DNA of 64,000 bases from Neisseria flavescens (GTDB taxonomy: Bacteria; Pseudomonadota; Gammaproteobacteria; Burkholderiales; Neisseriaceae), in NCBI RefSeq assembly GCF_005221285.1, contig NZ_CP039886.1, positions 2,046,001 to 2,110,000 of the forward strand, in the 5' to 3' direction. The notes beneath the pieces are model-generated. The model was not told the origin of the DNA. It made no database searches and saw nothing but the letters and a program-made list of their open reading frames with translations. Made by a program: the position numbers and the translations under genes. Shown piece by piece: positions 56,405 through 64,000 of the stretch (within the stretch, counting starts at the first letter, position 1; every line of letters begins with the position of its first letter).

Positions 56405-57847
56405 ATGCAACAAACCTACGCCGCCGTACAGCGAGATTTGCTCGAAGCCAACCGCCTTTCCCCCGAACTGCTCGCCCAAAGCCTGAGCATCATCGGCGCG
56501 CACCACGTCGATTATGCCGACATCTACTGCCAGCGCACCGCCTATGAAAGTTGGCATCTGGAAGAAGGCATCGTCAAATCGGGCAGCTTCCAAATCGATC
56601 AGGGCGTGGGCGTGCGTGCCGTTTCGGGCGACAAAACCGCCTTTGCCTACGCCGACAGCCTGTGTATCGATTCGATCAACCGCTCCGCCCGCGCCGTCCG
56701 CGCGATTGGTGCGGCCGGCGGTGAGGCCAGCGTCAAAGTGCCGACACCTGCTTACGGCAAGCCTGTCCACATAGCGGTCGACCCGATTGCCGGCCTCGAT
56801 TCCGCCGCCAAAGTCGCGCTGTTGAACAAAGTGGAAACGCTCGCCAAAGCCGCCGATCCGCGCATCGTGCAAGTGATGGCGGGTTTGACCTGCGAATACG
56901 ATATGGTTTACCTCGCCCGTCTGGACGGCAAACACGCCGCCGACATCCGCCCGATGGTGCGCCTGAACGTTACCGTCATCGCCAAACAGGGCGACAGGCG
57001 CGAACAGGGCAGCGCGGGCGGCGGCGGACGCTGCGACTTGGCTTATTTTGATGAAACTTTGGTGCGGCAGTTTGTCGATTCCGCCGTCAAACAAGCATTG
57101 ATTAATCTTGAATCCCGCCCTGCGCCTGCCGGCGAGATGACTGTTGTTTTGGGCAACGGCTGGCCGGGCGTGTTGTTGCACGAAGCGGTCGGACATGGTT
57201 TGGAAGGCGATTTCAACCGCAAAGAAACCAGCGTTTTCTCCGGCCGAATCGGCGAGCGCGTAGCCGCCAAAGGCGTTACCGTTGTGGATCAAGGCGATAT
57301 TGCCGACAGACGCGGTTCGCTCAATATCGATGACGAAGGCAACGAAACCCGCCGCACTGTATTGATCGAAGACGGTATTTTGGTCGGCTATATGCAGGAC
57401 GAAACCAACGCCCGCCTGATGGGTACGCAATCGACCGGCAACGGCCGTCGCGAAAGTTACGCTTCCGCCCCTATGCCACGCATGACCAATACCTTTATGG
57501 AAAACGGCGGCTATGAGCCGGAAGAAATCATTGCGTCCATCGACAAGGGCATTTACGCCGTCAACTTCGGCGGCGGACAAGTGGACATCACCAGCGGCAA
57601 GTTCGTGTTCAGTGCATCCGAAGCGTGGTGGGTCGAAGGCGGCAAACTGCAATATCCCGTCAAAGGCGCGACCATCATCGGCAACGGCCCCGAAGTGCTG
57701 AAACATGTTTCCATGATAGGCAACGATACCGCGTTGGACAGCGGTGTCGGCGTGTGCGGCAAAGAAGGGCAGAGCGTCCCCGTCGGCGTGGGGCAGCCGA
57801 CTTTGCGTATCGATGCCGGGCTGACCGTCGGCGGCAGCGCAATCTGA
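56405..57847 (+). CDS. tldD: Metalloprotease TldD
   Basis: A 480-residue zinc protease that works with TldE/PmbA to trim unfolded peptides, microcin precursors and the CcdA antitoxin in E. coli. The motif HEAVGHGLEGD holds the HExxxH and downstream ligands; the C-terminal VGKEGQ-like block and QTLRIDAGLTVGG-type ending match the family. The N-terminal strand ESWHLEEGIVKSGSF is also typical. Its partner gene is not in the window. Confidence 0.93.
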   Translation: MQQTYAAVQRDLLEANRLSPELLAQSLSIIGAHHVDYADIYCQRTAYESWHLEEGIVKSGSFQIDQGVGVRAVSGDKTAFAYADSLCIDSINRSARAVRAIGAAGGEASVKVPTPAYGKPVHIAVDPIAGLDSAAKVALLNKVETLAKAADPRIVQVMAGLTCEYDMVYLARLDGKHAADIRPMVRLNVTVIAKQGDRREQGSAGGGGRCDLAYFDETLVRQFVDSAVKQALINLESRPAPAGEMTVVLGNGWPGVLLHEAVGHGLEGDFNRKETSVFSGRIGERVAAKGVTVVDQGDIADRRGSLNIDDEGNETRRTVLIEDGILVGYMQDETNARLMGTQSTGNGRRESYASAPMPRMTNTFMENGGYEPEEIIASIDKGIYAVNFGGGQVDITSGKFVFSASEAWWVEGGKLQYPVKGATIIGNGPEVLKHVSMIGNDTALDSGVGVCGKEGQSVPVGVGQPTLRIDAGLTVGGSAI

Positions 57848-57861
57848 CGCTGAATCCGACA

Positions 57862-57896
57862 CGATGCCGTCTGAAAGTTTTTTCAGACGGCATCGC
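57862..57896 (+). terminator. DUS inverted-repeat terminator after tldD
   Basis: GATGCCGTCTGAAAG..TTTCAGACGGCATC: both arms are the AT form of the DUS, unlike most in the window. Confidence 0.75.
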
Positions 57897-57936
57897 CTTA
57901 TTCTTTTTTATGATGTTTGATATTCCCAAGAATTCT

Positions 57937-57965
57937 TTAACATTATCTTACAAGTTCATTAGAAT
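57937..57965 (+). promoter_or_regulatory. Candidate promoter of the amino-acid ABC transporter operon
   Basis: TTAACA and TAGAAT with a 17-base spacer, 34 bases before the first permease gene. Confidence 0.5.
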
Positions 57966-57998
57966 ACCGCCTTTCGTTAAGCTGATTGTCTGATTCTG

Positions 57999-58658
57999 AT
58001 GAACTGGCCTTATCTGATCGATGCCATACCCAAATTCGCCGATGCGGCAAAGCTGACGCTGGAATTGTCCGTTTACGGCGTTGTTTTGTCGTTGCTGTTC
58101 GGCCTGCCCGTCGCCGTGGTAACGGCATACCGCATCCGCCCTTTCTACGCATTGGCACGCGCCTATATCGAACTGTCGCGCAATACGCCCCTGTTGATCC
58201 AGTTGTTTTTCCTGTATTACGGCCTGCCGAAAATGGGCATCAAATGGGACGGTTTTACCTGCGGCGTGATCGCGCTGGTTTTCTTGGGCGCAAGCTATAT
58301 GGCGGAAGCCGTCCGCGCCGGCATTTTGGCAGTGCCAAAAGGGCAGGTCGAGGCGGGCAAGGCCGTCGGTTTGAGCCGGTTTCAAGTGTTCCGCTATGTC
58401 GAATTGCCGCAGGCTTGGGCGGTCGCTTTTCCGGCTGTTGCCGCCAATATATTGTTTTTAATGAAAGAAACATCCGTTATTAGCGCGGTCGGCATTGCGG
58501 AATTGTTGTTTGTTACCAAAGATGTGATTGGTATGGACTACAAAACCAATGAGGCATTGTTCCTGCTGTTTGCCGCTTATCTGATTATCCTGCTGCCTGT
58601 TTCTTTGTTGGTGCGGCGGTTGGAAAACCGCATACGGAGGGCGAAATATGGTGTTTGA
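57999..58658 (+). CDS. Polar amino-acid ABC transporter permease 1
   Basis: A 219-residue inner-membrane permease of the HisM/GlnP family. It has about five transmembrane segments, the ELSRNTPLLIQLFFLYYGLP signature, and the EAA loop EAGKAVGLSRFQVFRYVELPQA that contacts the ATPase. It overlaps the second permease gene by 11 bases. In the context of the following genes it forms half of a heterodimeric channel. Confidence 0.9.
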   Translation: MNWPYLIDAIPKFADAAKLTLELSVYGVVLSLLFGLPVAVVTAYRIRPFYALARAYIELSRNTPLLIQLFFLYYGLPKMGIKWDGFTCGVIALVFLGASYMAEAVRAGILAVPKGQVEAGKAVGLSRFQVFRYVELPQAWAVAFPAVAANILFLMKETSVISAVGIAELLFVTKDVIGMDYKTNEALFLLFAAYLIILLPVSLLVRRLENRIRRAKYGV

Positions 58659-59316
58659 CTGGCTTTTTGAAGGAAAAAATGCGGCACGTTTGGGTGAAGG
58701 TCTGCTTTTAACGGCACAAATTTCTTTAATCTCTGTTGCGGCCTCCTGCGTATTGGGCACGTTGTTCGGCCTGGTTTTGCGTTCGCGCAACCGGCTTGTC
58801 CGCCTTATCGGACGGTTTTATCTCGAAACCATCCGCATCGTGCCGATTTTGGTGTGGCTGTTCGGCCTGTATTTCGGTTTGTCCGTGTGGACGGGCATAC
58901 ACATCGGCGGATTTTGGGTTTGCGTTTGGGTTTTTACGCTTTGGGGTGTCGCCGAAATGGGCGATTTGGTGCGCGGCGCATTGGAATCGATTGAAAAACA
59001 TCAAGTCGAATCGGGTTTGGCACTGGGTTTGAGCCGCCGTCAAGTGTTCTGCTACATCGAATTGCCGCAAAGTGTCCGCCGCGCTTTGCCGGGGGCGGTT
59101 AATTTGTTTACGCGAATGATTAAAACCAGTTCGCTCGCCTCGCTTATCGGCGTGATTGAAGTGGTCAAAGTGGGGCAGCAAATTATTGAAAACTCTCTGC
59201 TGACGCAGCCTAATGCTTCATTTTGGGTTTACGGTCTGATTTTTATGCTGTATTTCTTCTGTTGCTGGCCGCTGTCGCTGTTGGCGGCAAAGCTGGAACA
59301 AAAATGGGAACACTGA
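58648..59316 (+). CDS. Polar amino-acid ABC transporter permease 2
   Basis: A 222-residue paralog of the previous permease, with ETIRIVPILVWLFGLYFGLS and the EAA loop ESGLALGLSRRQVFCYIELPQS. The gene begins inside the 3' end of permease 1 and ends one base before the ATPase start, so the three are tightly coupled. Confidence 0.9.
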   Translation: MVFDWLFEGKNAARLGEGLLLTAQISLISVAASCVLGTLFGLVLRSRNRLVRLIGRFYLETIRIVPILVWLFGLYFGLSVWTGIHIGGFWVCVWVFTLWGVAEMGDLVRGALESIEKHQVESGLALGLSRRQVFCYIELPQSVRRALPGAVNLFTRMIKTSSLASLIGVIEVVKVGQQIIENSLLTQPNASFWVYGLIFMLYFFCCWPLSLLAAKLEQKWEH

Positions 59317-59317
59317 T

Positions 59318-60049
59318 ATGGCTTTATTGAGCATCCGCAAGCTGCACAAACAATACGGCGACGTAACCGCCATCCAATCCTTAGATTTGGACTTGGAAAA
59401 AGGCGAAGTGATTGTGTTATTGGGTCCGTCCGGCTGCGGCAAATCCACCCTCCTGCGCTGCGTCAACGGTTTGGAGTCGCACCAAGGCGGCAGCATCGTG
59501 ATGGACGGCATCGGCGAATTCGGCAAAGACGTTTCCTGGCAAACCGCCCGGCAAAAAGTCGGTATGGTCTTTCAAAGCTATGAATTGTTTGCACATATGA
59601 CCGTCATCGAAAACATCCTCTTAGGCCCGGTAAAAGTACAAAACCGCAACCGCGCCGAAGCGGAAGCACAAGCCGGCAAACTGTTGGAACGCGTCGGTTT
59701 GTCCGACCGCAAAAACGCCTATCCGCGCGAACTTTCCGGCGGACAAAAACAGCGCATCGCCATTGTCCGCGCCCTGTGCCTGAATCCGGAAGTGATTTTG
59801 TTGGACGAAATCACCGCCGCACTCGACCCCGAAATGGTGCGCGAAGTCTTGGAAGTGGTTTTGGAACTCGCCCGCGAAGGGATGAGTATGCTGATTGTTA
59901 CCCACGAAATGGGGTTCGCCCGCAAAGTTGCCGACCGCATCGTCTTTATGGACAAAGGCGGCATCGTCGAATCGTCCGACCCCGAAACCTTCTTCTCCGC
60001 ACCAAAAAGCGAACGCGCCCGCCAATTTCTGGCAGGTATGGACTACTGA
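59318..60049 (+). CDS. Polar amino-acid ABC transporter ATP-binding protein
   Basis: A 243-residue ATPase with Walker A LLGPSGCGKST, signature ELSGGQKQRIAIVRAL, and Walker B VILLDEITAALDPE; the usual DEPTSALD reads DEITAALD here, a conservative change outside the catalytic glutamate. The switch histidine is in VTHEMGFA. It energises the two permeases upstream. Confidence 0.92.
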   Translation: MALLSIRKLHKQYGDVTAIQSLDLDLEKGEVIVLLGPSGCGKSTLLRCVNGLESHQGGSIVMDGIGEFGKDVSWQTARQKVGMVFQSYELFAHMTVIENILLGPVKVQNRNRAEAEAQAGKLLERVGLSDRKNAYPRELSGGQKQRIAIVRALCLNPEVILLDEITAALDPEMVREVLEVVLELAREGMSMLIVTHEMGFARKVADRIVFMDKGGIVESSDPETFFSAPKSERARQFLAGMDY

Positions 60050-60122
60050 TTGACCGCAAACCGTCCGAAACCCTTTCAGACGGCATTCTATCCCAAGCAA
60101 ACATTCAAAAAGGAGATTCCCA

Positions 60123-60986
60123 ATGAAACTGAACGCCAAATTTAAAGCCCTGTTGGCTTTTGCCGCCATCGCCGTCGGTCTGACCGCCTGCGGAGGCGGC
60201 AGCAGCGGCTCCGGCGATGCCCAATCTTCACAAAGCAGCGGTGCGGCAACCGTTGCCGCCATCAAGGAAAAAGGCGTGATCCGCATCGGCGTATTCGGCG
60301 ACAAGCCTCCGTTCGGCTATGTTGACGCCAACGGTAAAAACCAAGGCTTTGACGTTGAAATCGCCAAAGACCTGGCCAAAGACCTGCTCGGCAGCCCCGA
60401 CAAAGTCGAATTCGTCCTGACCGAGGCCGCAAACCGCGTCGAATACGTCCGTTCCGGCAAAGTCGACCTCATCCTCGCTAACTTCACCAAAACACCCGAA
60501 CGCGCCGAAGCCGTCGATTTCGCCGATCCTTACATGAAAGTGGCCTTGGGCGTAGTTTCCCCCAAAGACAAACCGATTACCGACGTTGCGCAATTGAAAG
60601 ACCAAACCCTTCTGGTCAACAAAGGCACTACCGCCGACGCCTTCTTCACCAAAAGCCATCCTGAAGTCAAACTGCTGAAATTCGACCAAAATACCGAAAC
60701 CTTCGACGCACTGAAAGACGGCCGCGGCGTAGCACTCGCCCACGACAACGCCCTGCTGTGGGCATGGGCAAAAGAAAACCCGAATTTTGAAGTCGCCATC
60801 GGCAACCTCGGCCCTGCCGAATTCATCGCCCCGGCTGTTCAAAAAGGCAACACCGACCTCCTGAACTGGGTCAACGGCGAAATCGCCGCCATGAAAAAAG
60901 ACGGCCGTCTGAAAGCCGCCTATGAAAAAACCCTCTTGCCCGTATATGGCGAAAAAGTCAAACCGGAAGAATTGCTGGCCGAATAA
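60123..60986 (+). CDS. Amino-acid-binding lipoprotein of the ABC transporter (cysteine/cystine type)
   Basis: A 287-residue family 3 solute-binding protein with a lipoprotein signal (LTAC, cysteine near 23), a Gly/Ser linker and the binding domain with KGVIRIGVFGDKPPFGYVD, NRVEYVRSGKVDLILANFTKTPERA and LVNKGTTADAFF. It resembles CjaA-type and gonococcal cysteine/cystine receptors, so sulfur amino-acid uptake is the best guess; aspartate/glutamate cannot be excluded. It lies 73 bases after the ATPase with its own AAGGAG ribosome-binding site. Confidence 0.87.
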   Translation: MKLNAKFKALLAFAAIAVGLTACGGGSSGSGDAQSSQSSGAATVAAIKEKGVIRIGVFGDKPPFGYVDANGKNQGFDVEIAKDLAKDLLGSPDKVEFVLTEAANRVEYVRSGKVDLILANFTKTPERAEAVDFADPYMKVALGVVSPKDKPITDVAQLKDQTLLVNKGTTADAFFTKSHPEVKLLKFDQNTETFDALKDGRGVALAHDNALLWAWAKENPNFEVAIGNLGPAEFIAPAVQKGNTDLLNWVNGEIAAMKKDGRLKAAYEKTLLPVYGEKVKPEELLAE

Positions 60987-61007
60987 GTTTGTTTGACAAG
61001 AAAATCC

Positions 61008-61042
61008 GTATCCGCATTTGAAGGCGGGTGCGGATTTTTTTT
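61008..61042 (+). terminator. Rho-independent terminator after the ABC transporter operon
   Basis: ATCCGCA..TGCGGAT followed by eight T residues. Confidence 0.8.
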
Positions 61043-61071
61043 CAGCCGCCGAAAATATCGCAAATTCAAAG

Positions 61072-61178
61072 TATAGTAGATTAAATTTAAATCAGGACAA
61101 GGCGACGAAGCCGCAGACAGTACAAATAGTACGGCAAGGCGAGGCAACGCCGTACTGGTTTAAATTTAATCCACTATA
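61072..61178. repeat. Correia repeat enclosed element, copy 1
   Basis: A 107-base element beginning TATAGTAGATTAAAT and ending ATTTAATCCACTATA, with the interior GGACAAGGCGACGAAGCCGC and CAGTACAAATAGTACGGCAAGGCG typical of short Correia (NEMIS) elements. The ends are TA-flanked inverted repeats. Confidence 0.85.
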
Positions 61179-61437
61179 AAATCAACTATATCATTGTTTT
61201 TTTATTTATTCCGTTGTTGCCGCTTGGAAGGGAATCCGCCCCGTTCGGTTTCGCTTGTTTTTGAATTTCGGGCAACTTTCAAATCGTCATTCCCGAAAAT
61301 CGCTTCAGCCTTATGTTTCCGGATGACCGCTTTCGCGGAATAATGGCGGAGCGTTTCTGTTGTCCGGATAAATTCCTACGGTATCGAAACGGCGATAAGG
61401 TGTTTTTCTTTATTATATAATTTCAAAGCGAAAATGA

Positions 61438-61543
61438 TATAGTGGATTAACTTTAAACCAGTACGGCGTTGCCTCGCCTTGCCGTACTATCTGTACTGTC
61501 TGCGGCTTCGTCGCCTTGTCCTGATTTTTGTTAATCCACTATA
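61438..61543. repeat. Correia repeat enclosed element, copy 2 (opposite orientation)
   Basis: A 106-base element TATAGTGGATTAAC..GTTAATCCACTATA whose interior (CCAGTACGGCGTTGCCTCGCC, then GCGGCTTCGTCGCCTTGTCC) is the reverse complement of copy 1. Such elements can carry promoters and RNase III sites; this one lies 70 bases before prmC. Confidence 0.85.
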
Positions 61544-61613
61544 TTTTTTGAACAAGCGTGCCGCAAAGCTGGAAAAAATGTTCGAGCCGCATCGGCGGCA
61601 GACAGGATAAAAA

Positions 61614-62426
61614 ATGACGTTTGACGAATGGTCGGGCTGGTCAAAACTGCCTAAAAACGAAGCAAGAATGCTGCTGCAATATGCTTCGGGATATACGCGC
61701 GTGCAGTTGTTGACACGGGGCGGGGAAGAAATTCCGGACGAAGTCCGGCAGCGGGTAGACAGGCTGGCGCAACGCCGTCTGAACGGCGAGCCGGTCGCCT
61801 ATATTTTGGGTGTGCGCGAGTTTTACGGACGATGTTTCGCCGTCAACCCGAGCGTGCTGATTCCGCGTCCTGAAACCGAACACTTGGTCGAAGCCGTATT
61901 GGCGCGCCTGCCGGAAAACGGGCGCGTATGGGATTTGGGAACGGGCAGCGGCGCCATTGCCGTGACCGTCGCGCTTGAACGCGTTGATGCCGATGTTCGC
62001 GCATCCGATATCAGCGTCGGTGCTTTGGATACCGCCCGTCAAAATGCGGCCGAATTGGGCGCAAAAGTCGAGTTTGCGCAGGGTTCGTGGTTTGATACCG
62101 ACAGGCCGTCTGAAGGCAGATACGATGTGATTGTTTCCAATCCGCCGTATATCGAGGATGGCGATGAACATTTGTCGCAAGGCGATTTGAGGTTTGAACC
62201 GCAAAACGCGTTGACCGACTTTTCAGACGGCCTCAGCCATATCCGCCACATTACCCAAGAAGCCCCCAAATACCTGAAAGCCAACGGCTGGCTGCTGTTT
62301 GAACACGGCTATGACCAAGGCGAAGCGGTACGGAATATTATGCTGGAGAACGGTTTTGCCGAAGTGGCAACCGAACAGGATTTGGCCGGATTGGACAGGA
62401 TAACGCTGGGGCGTTTGCCTGCTTAG
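61614..62426 (+). CDS. prmC: Release factor glutamine N5-methyltransferase
   Basis: PrmC methylates the GGQ glutamine of RF1 and RF2 to speed peptide release. It has 270 residues with an N-terminal helical domain, the VLIPRPETEHLVE block, the SAM-binding loop DLGTGSGAIAVTVAL and the catalytic SNPPYIED motif. It has a Correia element in its upstream region, which might provide its promoter. The last third includes an inverted DUS inside the coding sequence. Confidence 0.95.
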   Translation: MTFDEWSGWSKLPKNEARMLLQYASGYTRVQLLTRGGEEIPDEVRQRVDRLAQRRLNGEPVAYILGVREFYGRCFAVNPSVLIPRPETEHLVEAVLARLPENGRVWDLGTGSGAIAVTVALERVDADVRASDISVGALDTARQNAAELGAKVEFAQGSWFDTDRPSEGRYDVIVSNPPYIEDGDEHLSQGDLRFEPQNALTDFSDGLSHIRHITQEAPKYLKANGWLLFEHGYDQGEAVRNIMLENGFAEVATEQDLAGLDRITLGRLPA

Positions 62427-62449
62427 TAGGCATGGTTTGTCGGAATTAA

Positions 62450-62476
62450 AAAAGGGCGTGTCGATCACGCCCTTTT
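62450..62476 (+). terminator. Rho-independent terminator after prmC
   Basis: AAAAGGGCGTG..CACGCCCTTTT, an 11-bp stem, 23 bases past the stop. Confidence 0.85.
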
Positions 62477-62509
62477 GGTTTTCTGGTTTATCTGTTCAGA
62501 CGACCTGAT

Positions 62510-63304
62510 TTAACGCCAAGCAGCGACGAACTCCGCCCAGTGTTGTTTTTCTTCGGCTTGTGCGGCCAGATAATGTTTGATGCGTTTGATTTCGACTTCG
62601 TATTCGTCGGCATCGAGCGCGCCGCTCATCATGCGAAAACGCATATACATCAGGTAGGTATTGGCGGCATCAGTTTCGCAATAGTCGCGGATGTCTTTCA
62701 GACGGCCTGCATGATAAGCGTCCCAAACCTTGCTGCCGTCCATGCCCAGTTTGCCGGGGAAGCCGCAGAGTTTGGCCATATCGTCCAAAGGCACGCTGGC
62801 ACGCGGTTGGTAGAGGGCGAGCAAATCCATTAGGTCGCAATGGCGGGTGTGGTAACGGCTGATGTAGTTGTTCCACTTAAAGTCGCGGCTGTCGCCAAAA
62901 TCGCCGTCGCCCATGTCCCAATAGCGGGCGGCGCTGATGCCGTGTATCAGGGCGCGGTAGTGGAGGACGGGCAGGTCGAAACCGCCGCCGTTCCAGCTGA
63001 CGAGTTGCGGCGTATAGTTTTCGATGACCTCGAAGAACTTGGCAATCATGACTTCTTCGCTGTCTTCGGGATCGCCGATGGTGCTGACGCGGATTTTGTC
63101 TTGCCCCCAGCGCATACAGCAGGAGATGGCGACGACTTGGTGCAGATGGTGTTGCATAAAGTCGCTGCCGGTTTTGGCTCGGCGTTGCTGTTGGGCAAAC
63201 AGGACGACTTCGTTGTCGGGCAAATCGGCAGGCAAATCGTAAAGCTGGCGGATGCCGTTTACGTCGGGGATGGTTTCGATGTCGAAGGCGAGTATCGGAG
63301 TCAT
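62510..63304 (-). CDS. PolB-like 3'-5' exonuclease
   Basis: A 264-residue DEDD-type exonuclease domain protein. ExoI motif AFDIETIPD, ExoII region WNGGGFDLPVLHYRAL and the ExoIII-type YCETDAANTYLMY carry the acidic metal ligands, as in the free-standing predicted exonucleases related to the DNA polymerase B proofreading domain. Its role in repair is inferred. The start MTPILAFD (63304) is chosen by family alignment; in-frame ATGs also exist at 63337 and 63400, and none has a strong ribosome-binding site. Confidence 0.82.
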   Translation of the reverse strand: MTPILAFDIETIPDVNGIRQLYDLPADLPDNEVVLFAQQQRRAKTGSDFMQHHLHQVVAISCCMRWGQDKIRVSTIGDPEDSEEVMIAKFFEVIENYTPQLVSWNGGGFDLPVLHYRALIHGISAARYWDMGDGDFGDSRDFKWNNYISRYHTRHCDLMDLLALYQPRASVPLDDMAKLCGFPGKLGMDGSKVWDAYHAGRLKDIRDYCETDAANTYLMYMRFRMMSGALDADEYEVEIKRIKHYLAAQAEEKQHWAEFVAAWR

Positions 63305-64000
63305 GGCGTGATCGGGTTGGATAAGGAATGATGTCATTGTGGCATGACGGCGCAGATAAAAAAAGAGGCAATCCCCCACAGGATTGCCCCAATACCTCAA
63401 ATCAGAGATTTACGCTTCACAAACAATACAGGCTTTCACCTGCGGCTTTACAGATGCAGCTCAACTCTGCATCTGTAAACTTTCATTTCGGGCATTGCAC
63501 CGAAATCCTCTAAAATACCGCAATTTCTTGCGATATCAGAAAATTGCTTACAAAAGATCTAAAACCGGCGAGACCGTCTGAACATTTTGTAATTTGATGT
63601 AGTGAAATTTACGCGAATTTTTACAGTTTGCCAAGTATTTTTTTCTGAAGGCTTGTTTCAGTATAAATTTCAGGTATTGTCATATTTTTGCAATTATATT
63701 TCATAATTGTTTAAAAATTGGGTATTTATTTTATTTTTTTAAATTTTAATTTAATTTTATTTCATATTTTGAATGATTAAAATGTATTTTTTCAGATGAA
63801 CTATTTTGCAATATATTGTTTTTAAAAGAAATTAAATTTAATATATAAATGAAAAGTGTGTTGAATAGGATGTTTTAATTTGAGAAAAAAATATAGGGTT
63901 GTTTGAAAGTTTCAATCATACTGAAAAAAGTTGTTTTTGAAGCGTTTAAAGTGGAATATTGTTTGATTGTTTGAACTCAAACATAAGTTTCGGTTTGATT
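63305..64000. other. AT-rich region with no gene seen
   Basis: After the 5' end of the exonuclease gene the sequence becomes very AT-rich, particularly from 63640 on. One DUS-like core (GACCGTCTGAAC near 63573) is present. No ORF with coding character, RNA gene or repeat is recognised; it may be the upstream region of a gene beyond the window. Confidence 0.5.

Larger units (their letters stand above)
60987..61613. other. Repeat-rich intergenic region between the ABC transporter and prmC
   Basis: Contains a terminator (61008-61042) and two Correia elements in opposite orientation (61072-61178 and 61438-61543). The 259 bases between them hold no ORF; they include GGGAAT and ATTCCC fragments resembling dRS3-type repeats. 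Confidence 0.6.

Noticed and set aside
56357..57862. A 501-codon open frame antisense to tldD
   Set aside because: It mirrors tldD on the other strand, has no family resemblance and lacks a start context; high-GC third positions make long antisense frames common.

Overview
The window looks like the chromosome of a commensal Neisseria. DNA uptake sequences (DUS) occur throughout, mostly in the AGGCCGTCTGAA form and often as inverted pairs that act as terminators. A comE gene lies downstream of the rRNA operon, followed by comP, and two Correia repeats are present. The AG-type DUS, the sequence of ComP and the heme locus point to the N. subflava/flavescens group rather than meningococcus or gonococcus. 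That species-level placement is inference from memory of these families, not a search result.

Layout. 1-3400: the end of mnmG, a decayed tRNA-Thr-like sequence, an AT-rich membrane-anchored ORF with a damaged start, one complete IS3-family insertion sequence with a 3-bp target duplication, and fau. 3500-14500: a housekeeping run of rpsB-tsf-pyrH, rlmH, pyrE, argA, an exonuclease III (NApe type), a pseudo-hydrolase, a lipoprotein DsbA, ffh and a frameshifted ccsA/ypjD-like gene. 14650-20260: a full rRNA operon (16S, tRNA-Ile, tRNA-Ala, 23S, 5S) with tandem promoters. 20500-23770: comE, comP and uvrB. 23798-25766: an AT-rich, DUS-free two-gene island encoding a DUF262 protein and a HEPN protein, a candidate defence or toxin module. 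26000-31435: a second exonuclease III (NExo type), an ArsR regulator, a frameshifted YejA-like binding protein, a BrkB/YihY membrane protein and WrbA.

31600-41700 is an iron and heme acquisition region: a siderophore-type TonB receptor, then a heme receptor, HmuT, HmuU, HmuV, an in-frame fusion of a radical-SAM HutW/ChuW-like enzyme with a HutX heme carrier, and a ChuY-like NAD(P)-binding reductase. Together these could import heme, open its ring without oxygen, buffer the free heme and reduce the product. Fur-box-like sequences precede the heme receptor and overlap the start of the fusion gene.

41870-64000 runs aroG, a tannase-like esterase remnant, a Slam-type outer-membrane protein, a YgjP-like metalloprotease, plsC, gmhB, an aromatic amino-acid permease, a PerM-like exporter, folD, a tRNA cluster (Pro, Arg, His), rfaE2, a birA-coaX fusion, a SPOR-like protein, tldD, a four-gene polar amino-acid ABC transporter (cysteine/cystine type), two Correia elements in opposite orientation, prmC, a PolB-like 3'-5' exonuclease and about 600 bases of AT-rich DNA with no gene seen. 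gmhB and rfaE2 both belong to ADP-heptose synthesis for LOS but lie in separate transcription units.
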